DNA of 9,392 nt from Bacillota bacterium (lineage in GTDB: Bacteria > Bacillota > Clostridia > Peptostreptococcales > Anaerovoracaceae): contig JAFZRG010000015.1 of the NCBI GenBank assembly GCA_017619985.1, forward strand, positions 1-9,392. The letters are read 5' to 3'. The position numbers and the translations under genes are program-made. Below the pieces are notes generated by a model. That model was given only the letters and a program-made list of their open reading frames with translations. It was not told the origin of the DNA and made no database searches. This document shows positions 5,283 through 9,392 of the stretch, one piece after another; position 1 is the first letter of the stretch, and every line of letters begins with the position of its first letter.

Positions 5283-6067
5283 CACAGGCCTCCCCGGCAG
5301 AAGAAACACGGTTCGTATCCTTCCGCTTCTGCTTCGCTTCTCGGCATACTGACGTAATACTTCGTGATGCAGGGACACTCTTTCCTGTGATAGACCCTGG
5401 ACCCGTCCGAAAACATGAAGACGAGGCTTCCGTAGGTCAGCGAAGACGGCTTGCATGTCTTGCAGGCGGAATATCTGCGCTTCAGCTGTTCCGTCAGGAT
5501 CGCCTCCACGCTTCCTTCCTTCATGATGCGGCACCCCTCGCTGTGATACTTTTCTCCGTATTTCGGAAAGACGTACACTCTCTCGTCGTCCTGGCCGAAC
5601 AGCTGCTTCGACTCGCCTTTCCACGGACGGAAGATATAAGAACGCACGGACCGTATGCCGTCCGTTCCCGGAAGGGAGAACAGCGCTTTCCGACTGCAGG
5701 AGACCGTCGCCCAGTTCAGGTGGTCGATGCTGACGTTTCCCGCGATCTGCGCTTTCTGCTCCGTCAGGAAACCGATGACGTGCACCTGAGGGCCTTCATC
5801 CCACTCCTTCGCCAGGGATACTTTCAGCGCCGCAGCAAAAGAACCGGCCTCCAGAACGTAGTCCAGTTCATCCAGTTCGGCGGCTTCCCCTGCCGCCTCC
5901 GCTTTTACGCAGGTCTCGCCCGCGGTGACGAGCGCGCGCACGAGCGTATCCTCCGTACCTGCCTGCATGATGAGGATCAGCAGCAGCCCCATGGCGATCA
6001 GGAACACGGGAAGACAGACGGCCGCGTCGACGATGAGTGACCCGCAGCGATCCTTAATGATACGCAT
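5282..6067 (-). CDS. TadE-like pseudopilin with two tandem His/Cys (Ada-like) putative zinc motifs
   Basis: A 261-residue protein. The N-terminus resembles TadE: GSLIVDAAVCLPVF (9-22) leading into a hydrophobic segment (about 17-36), with Asp in place of the usual +5 Glu after a possible prepilin cleavage glycine. A central extracytoplasmic part (about 40-160) follows, unlike anything that I recognise. The C-terminus has two repeats, each a V-Y/F strand, YH-x3-C, 22 residues, then C-x2-C: H175, C179, C202, C205 and H227, C231, C254, C257. Spacing is identical in both. Each could bind one metal, as in small Ada-like zinc modules; that is an inference. The ORF is open to 6157, but I chose the ATG at 6067 because it puts the TadE motif at residue 9; its Shine-Dalgarno is weak and translation is probably coupled, as it overlaps the upstream gene by 14 bases. 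Confidence 0.82.
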   Translation of the reverse strand: MRIIKDRCGSLIVDAAVCLPVFLIAMGLLLILIMQAGTEDTLVRALVTAGETCVKAEAAGEAAELDELDYVLEAGSFAAALKVSLAKEWDEGPQVHVIGFLTEQKAQIAGNVSIDHLNWATVSCSRKALFSLPGTDGIRSVRSYIFRPWKGESKQLFGQDDERVYVFPKYGEKYHSEGCRIMKEGSVEAILTEQLKRRYSACKTCKPSSLTYGSLVFMFSDGSRVYHRKECPCITKYYVSMPRSEAEAEGYEPCFFCRGGL

Positions 6068-7364
6068 GGATCTGCACCACGCATCCCCGCCTGCTGTCTC
6101 CGCTGATCTGCGGCAGGATGCTGCGTTTTTCAAACTGTGCGGACAAAGTGAACCCATAGCAATAATCCCGGAAAGCGAACGAAGCGCCGTCCATATAGGC
6201 TGCGTTGATCTGCATGATATCCATCAGTCTGGCAATACGGGTCTGTTCGGGAAGCAGCATCAGCAGGAGCACCGCGTAATCCCGGTATGTGCCGAAACGC
6301 CTCGATCCTATCGTGAACCCGCGGATGATCTCTACGCACCCTCCGCCGCATAAGACTGCGACTTCCCCTTTCGCCTGCCTTGCCGCGTCGATCGCCGCGA
6401 GGATCAGGACCGCCAGAGGCTGCGGGACGGCGGGACATGCCGCGGCGGCCACCGCATAGGCGGACATCTTCGCCTCATCCCGCAAATTGCGGGCAAGGTC
6501 GATGGCGGTCCTTACCTTGAACAGCGCCGTCTTCATCTCCTCTTCGTTTTCCCTGTCCGAACTCTTGCCGAACAGGACGTACTCCGTCTCCAGTCCGAGG
6601 ATCGTATCGGTCCTCGTATGGATCAGATCGGAACAGACCTCGACCGTATACCGGGCCTGCAGCAGAGCGGACGGAGACAAACCGTCCTGCACTAGAGCGC
6701 TTGCCGCGTAACCCAGCAGAGACGACGACGGACGCACGCCGAGAAGCGCGGTGGGCAGTTCGTCTTTCTTGACGCTGACCAGGCTTCTTCCTCCCTCCAG
6801 ACCCAGGTCCGGATCCATCGCTTCGTCATATTCCTTTTTCAGTTCCGCCGCGCTTTTCCCGCCGGACTCTTCCGAAGGCGGCAGGTCAGCCAGTTCCTGT
6901 GAAGCCTCTCTGTCCTCTCTGCTGTTCACAGGGTCGAGCAGCGAACGGAGCAGATCCGCCGCACCGGTAAGTTCCAGACCGTCCTTTGCCGTCAGCATCA
7001 CGCCGAGCGCGTCGATCTGATCCGCCAGGACGTCGGTCTTCAGGCCTTCCATGCCCTCCGTGGATACGCTGCACTCCGTCAGTTTCGGACGGACGAGGTT
7101 ATTCGTGCCGTTCAGGCAATGGCGGATATAGAAACTGTTCAGCGATGCAAGCTTCTGTTCGTATGAACTCAGCGCGAAGACCCCGTAACGGCGCTGCAGA
7201 TCGGGCTGGTATTCCGACAGGACGGATCCGCCGGCACTCAGACAGACGTTTTCCGCTATGCTGCCCGCTGCGTATCCTTCGCAAAGTTCGCAGATGCAGA
7301 GCAGCAGAAAGACGAGCGCGGACAGGCAGATGACCACGTAGACGGATGAAAACCCCTTATTCAT
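6054..7364 (-). CDS. DUF5702-type Tad pilus-associated membrane protein
   Basis: A 436-residue protein. A short basic start and a class III-like segment (G4, then hydrophobic 8-25) suggest a pseudopilin-type anchor with the bulk outside the membrane. Features that I associate with DUF5702 are seen: EYQPDLQRRYGVFAL near 51-65, the ETEYVLFGKSSDREN segment (259-273), a hydrophobic AAAACPAVPQPLAVLILAA stretch (307-324) and YRDYAVLLLMLLPEQTRIARLMD (360-382). DUF5702 proteins occur with Tad genes in Clostridia; no biochemical role is known to me. The residue at +5 after G4 is Tyr, not Glu. A Ser/Glu/Lys-rich stretch at about 145-200 looks disordered. It overlaps the upstream tadE by 8 bases and the downstream gene by 14. 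Upstream GAGAGGGG (7377-7384) is 12 bases from the ATG, which is far for a Shine-Dalgarno. Confidence 0.82.
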   Translation of the reverse strand: MNKGFSSVYVVICLSALVFLLLCICELCEGYAAGSIAENVCLSAGGSVLSEYQPDLQRRYGVFALSSYEQKLASLNSFYIRHCLNGTNNLVRPKLTECSVSTEGMEGLKTDVLADQIDALGVMLTAKDGLELTGAADLLRSLLDPVNSREDREASQELADLPPSEESGGKSAAELKKEYDEAMDPDLGLEGGRSLVSVKKDELPTALLGVRPSSSLLGYAASALVQDGLSPSALLQARYTVEVCSDLIHTRTDTILGLETEYVLFGKSSDRENEEEMKTALFKVRTAIDLARNLRDEAKMSAYAVAAAACPAVPQPLAVLILAAIDAARQAKGEVAVLCGGGCVEIIRGFTIGSRRFGTYRDYAVLLLMLLPEQTRIARLMDIMQINAAYMDGASFAFRDYCYGFTLSAQFEKRSILPQISGDSRRGCVVQIHAYH

Positions 7365-7599
7365 GGATCAGCCATACCCCTCTCATGATATTCTCCGTCG
7401 ATAGGATGCGCGGATCCAGCGCTTCGCGCGCTTCCGTGCGGTGGCGCAGCGCATCCGTCTTCGTCTCTTCCATCACGCCTAGTGACAGCGAGATCACCCC
7501 GGCGATGATGATCACGACCAGCGGAAAGACCAGTGCGGCTTCGACGGCCGCGGATCCTTCCGCATCAGAAATCCGCCTTAAGAAGATCTCCGAAGACAT
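7357..7599 (-). CDS. TadE-like pseudopilin
   Basis: An 80-residue protein with the TadE signature: EGSAAVEAALVFPLVV (14-29) continuing into a membrane segment to about residue 42. G15 followed by E20 gives the glycine/+5 glutamate spacing of prepilin peptidase substrates, so processing by a TadV-like enzyme is likely (inference from family). The rest (43-80) is a short charged tail, shorter than most TadE proteins, perhaps a minimal minor pilin. The ATG at 7599 lies inside the pilin gene, giving a 35-base overlap in another frame; GGAAAG is about 11 bases upstream. No later ATG would keep the signature. Translation by coupling with the pilin gene is likely. Confidence 0.85.
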   Translation of the reverse strand: MSSEIFLRRISDAEGSAAVEAALVFPLVVIIIAGVISLSLGVMEETKTDALRHRTEAREALDPRILSTENIMRGVWLIHE

Positions 7600-7738
7600 T
7601 GTTGACGAACTTTCCGATCTTGTCCTTGAAGATGAGCCCCAGAAAGATGGCGATCGCGATCAGGATCGCGACCTGCACCAGTTCCATCCCTTCCTGTGCT
7701 CTCAGTTTTGTTTCGATGCGCACGAGCCATGCGTCCAT
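7565..7738 (-). CDS. Flp1-like type IVb pilin
   Basis: A 57-residue protein, the right size for a Flp pilin, and the probable major subunit of the Tad pilus. It has a charged leader (1-17, ending QEG), a hydrophobic helix (about 20-37, ELVQVAILIAIAIFLGLIF), then FKDKIGKFVNNVFGDL, which resembles Flp1-like pilins of Bacillota. Cleavage after G17 would leave a mature pilin of 40 residues starting MELVQ; the +5 residue is Gln, with Glu at +2. An excellent Shine-Dalgarno AAAGGAG (7746-7752) sits 7 bases before the ATG, the best ribosome site in this operon, which fits a subunit needed in excess. It starts 14 bases after tadC ends. It is too short for many gene finders and lies in the end of a longer open frame. 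Confidence 0.88.
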   Translation of the reverse strand: MDAWLVRIETKLRAQEGMELVQVAILIAIAIFLGLIFKDKIGKFVNNVFGDLLKADF

Positions 7739-7752
7739 ATGGTTTCTCCTTT

Positions 7753-9030
7753 CTACATTTCCAGCAATGCCGGAGAGATGGCGATCACCACCATCACCAG
7801 CAGCAGAAGCATCAGCGGAAGACTCAGCTTCGTTTCGGCTTCTCTGGCCTTCGCTTTCGCGGCGTTCAGCCGGCCGCCCCACAGCTGCTGCCTCTCCCTG
7901 TCCAGTTTTTCCGCAAGTTCGCTGCCCCGCCCGCTGCAATCCAGCGCGAGCGACGCGAAACGGATGAGATCCCGCATCCCGCTCTGCCTCGCGTACACGT
8001 ACAGCAGATTGACGAACGGCATGTTCGTCGCCTTGCTCTCCGCTTCCAGACGCGAAAATGAGCGGTACAGCGGGTTTTCCTGCGCTTCGTTCTCCGCGAT
8101 GAGCCGTGCAAATGCCGTTTCGACGGTCAGGCCTGCGTCGAGCAGCAGGATCATCTGCATCGCCATGTTCGGGATCTCCTGTTCGAAAGCGCTTTTCTGC
8201 CGCTTCAGCCTGCGCTTTACGGTATCCGTCCGGCTGAACAGCACGGCAGCGCAAACGAAGAGACAGGACCCGAAGATCTCCCAGGGCAGCGCCTGTTTCA
8301 GCGGGTGCCACTGCGCCGCAGCGCCGGACGGACTTTCGACCGGCAGCTTCTGCTCCCGGTCCGTCAGAGATGCAGGCAGTTCTTGCAGCAAAGCACCTGC
8401 TTCCTGCCGCAGCGACCCTTTCCAATCCGCCTTCTCGTCCGGCGCAAGACGTGCTTCGAGATCGACCCTTCTGGTGTATTCGCCGGCGCTCAGGACGGCT
8501 GTGAGGGTCACGGGATCGCCCTGCTCTGCGCCGATGAGATCGACCTTCCCCTCTTCGCTGATTCTCGCCGGATCCGAGCTGCTCCAGGTGACCGTTACGA
8601 AACCGTCCTTCGATAGCAGCGGCAGTTCCAGATCGCCGCGCAGAGCCTGCAGTTTTTCCGACAGTTTTTCTTTCAGTTCCGCTTCACAGCGGTCGAACAG
8701 CGCGTTCGCTTCCGCGCGGGTCCACTCCCGTGGCGGAAGCTCTATCTGCACCTCCTGTTCAAGCGAAGCGTCTCCGTACGATAATTCCAGCACCAGATCC
8801 GCCGTCTCTGCGCCTTCGTCCGGCGCAGGCCGCATGAGCAGCGAAGTCAGATCGGACGCTGTTCTGTTCAGAACGGCAGCAAGAATGAACAGGAGCAGCC
8901 CGCCTGTGATGCAGATCAGGAGCAGACGCTGCGTGCGCTTCGCTGCATGGTCCAGTTGCCCCTGAATATCTTCCCCGGCTTCCTGCAGAAAAGCGAACGG
9001 CTCCATAGTCTGTTCGTCTTTTTCTCTCAT
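7753..9030 (-). CDS. tadC: TadC-like pilus assembly platform protein with an inserted Ig-like domain
   Basis: A 425-residue membrane protein. Domains in order: a cytoplasmic lead (1-35), membrane helix 1 (36-54), an outside region (about 55-248), membrane helix 2 (250-265), a T2SSF-type cytoplasmic helical domain (about 280-395, FEQEIPNMAMQMILLLDAGL, then RFASLALDCSGRGSELAEKL) and a C-terminal membrane helix (about 401-422). TadC works with TadB as the inner-membrane platform that couples the TadA ATPase to pilin assembly. The outside region is unusual: residues 132-195 (GDLELPL, VTVTWSSSDPARISEEGKV, VTLTAVLSAGEYTRRV) match the atrophied bacterial Ig-like fold (aBig_2 type) by pattern. The ATG at 9030 was chosen because the open frame further up overlaps tadB and is of low-complexity, His/Arg-rich character. 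Its Shine-Dalgarno is weak. The gap after tadB is 38 bases. Confidence 0.85.
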   Translation of the reverse strand: MREKDEQTMEPFAFLQEAGEDIQGQLDHAAKRTQRLLLICITGGLLLFILAAVLNRTASDLTSLLMRPAPDEGAETADLVLELSYGDASLEQEVQIELPPREWTRAEANALFDRCEAELKEKLSEKLQALRGDLELPLLSKDGFVTVTWSSSDPARISEEGKVDLIGAEQGDPVTLTAVLSAGEYTRRVDLEARLAPDEKADWKGSLRQEAGALLQELPASLTDREQKLPVESPSGAAAQWHPLKQALPWEIFGSCLFVCAAVLFSRTDTVKRRLKRQKSAFEQEIPNMAMQMILLLDAGLTVETAFARLIAENEAQENPLYRSFSRLEAESKATNMPFVNLLYVYARQSGMRDLIRFASLALDCSGRGSELAEKLDRERQQLWGGRLNAAKAKAREAETKLSLPLMLLLLVMVVIAISPALLEM

Positions 9031-9068
9031 GCGGGTAAGAAGACCTGCCAGAAACTCGCTGCCTTTTT

Positions 9069-9392
9069 CTACAGATCGATGTCGATGATGCGGATGCTCC
9101 ACCATACGGCCCCTCCCATCGCCAGCAGGCAAAGCGTCATGATGAGCCTGCCTGCGAGCGTTTCATACAGAACGGAGATATAGTCGAACGAGACGAGGTT
9201 CAGAAACGCGAGCATGAGGAGCGGCAGGCTGATGAGCATCGCGATATCCAGCCTCTTCTGCGCCATGAGGCTTTCCGTTTCCCCGCGGAACGAAAGACGG
9301 TCCAGCAGCAGGCCCGCGCTCCTCATGCAGACGGCCTCCAGGTCTCCGCCGCACAGGCGGCAGATGCTGTAGGAGGAAGCGAACTGCGCGAT
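9069..9392 (-). CDS. tadB: TadB-like pilus assembly platform protein, C-terminal part only
   Basis: The last 107 residues of a gene whose 5' end lies beyond the right edge. Seen: CGGDLEAV (14-21), the equivalent of the GGnL-x-EV helix of type II secretion F-type domains, then a charged segment SFRGETESLMAQKRLDIA, a membrane helix (LISLPLLMLAFLNLVS), LYETLAGRLIMT, and a final membrane helix (CLLAMGGAVWW) with a short tail. This order (GG-L, Q-x-R, a hydrophobic P-containing helix, LY-x-T-x-G-x2-IMT) is that of TadB C-termini and the position just before tadC agrees. The partner is TadC; together they form the inner-membrane platform of the Tad pilus. Confidence 0.85.
   Translation of the reverse strand: MAQFASSYSICRLCGGDLEAVCMRSAGLLLDRLSFRGETESLMAQKRLDIAMLISLPLLMLAFLNLVSFDYISVLYETLAGRLIMTLCLLAMGGAVWWSIRIIDIDL

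Noticed and set aside
5283..5624. Upstream extension of the DUF6382-like frame to 5624
   Set aside because: The extension overlaps the His/Cys motifs of the upstream gene in another frame and reads as Arg-rich noise; the ATG at 5282 has a strong GGGGAGG and a TGATG overlap.
5387..6040. Plus-strand open frame opposite the TadE-like His/Cys gene
   Set aside because: No domain, no ribosome site, and it lies wholly antisense to a gene coupled into the Tad operon.
7739..8425. Upstream extension of the Flp-like frame to 8425
   Set aside because: It is an Arg/Ala-rich shadow of tadC. The Flp start at 7738 has AAAGGAG at good spacing and gives the normal pilin size.
7346..8965. Plus-strand open frame of 539 codons opposite the Tad genes
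   Set aside because: The translation is Ser/Arg-rich without domains, runs across several real minus-strand genes and their gaps, and mirrors the GC-rich codon use of the other strand.

Overview
The window looks like a chromosomal stretch from a fairly GC-rich member of the Bacillota, class Clostridia. Three things point there: an IspH reductase fused in frame to ribosomal protein S1, which is a known clostridial arrangement; a Tad-type pilus cluster with the DUF5702, DUF6382 and Flp1-like proteins I associate with Clostridia; and a small zinc-ribbon protein of the zf-trcl type. I cannot name the genus. All genes but one are on the minus strand, so the layout below follows transcription, from high to low coordinates.

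Right part (9392 to 4791, minus): the distal half of a Tad (type IVb) pilus operon. The order is the end of a TadB-like platform protein (cut by the window edge), a TadC-like protein with an Ig-like domain inserted, a Flp1-like pilin, a TadE-like pseudopilin, a DUF5702 pseudopilin-like protein, a TadE-like protein with two tandem His/Cys motifs, and a short DUF6382-type protein. From the pilin onward the last five genes overlap each other by 1 to 35 bases, which suggests translational coupling. A hairpin with a T-run over the last stop codon ends the operon. The ATPase, protease and secretin-type genes expected upstream are not in the window.

Middle (4539 to 4715, plus): a single 58-residue four-cysteine zinc-ribbon gene with its own near-consensus promoter, Shine-Dalgarno sequence and strong terminator. 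It is divergent from ispH-rpsA. The 87-base gap between them holds a 7-bp-arm inverted repeat that touches the ispH start and the -35 box of the small gene.

Left part (4452 to 1, minus): the ispH-rpsA fusion (isoprenoid synthesis plus translation), then a shikimate-kinase-like gene ending in a clear terminator, then a second unit with its own extended -10 promoter: rmuC followed by a metallophosphoesterase (4-base overlap, runs off the left edge).

The most notable points are two. First, an AT-rich island (about 22% GC over 60 bases) sits inside the fusion gene, with a promoter-like sequence and an internal Shine-Dalgarno plus ATG placed exactly where a complete four-domain S1 protein would begin. 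Second, the Tad operon carries unusual accessory architectures: a TadE-like protein with two equally spaced H-x3-C...C-x2-C sites and a TadC with an extracytoplasmic Ig-like domain.
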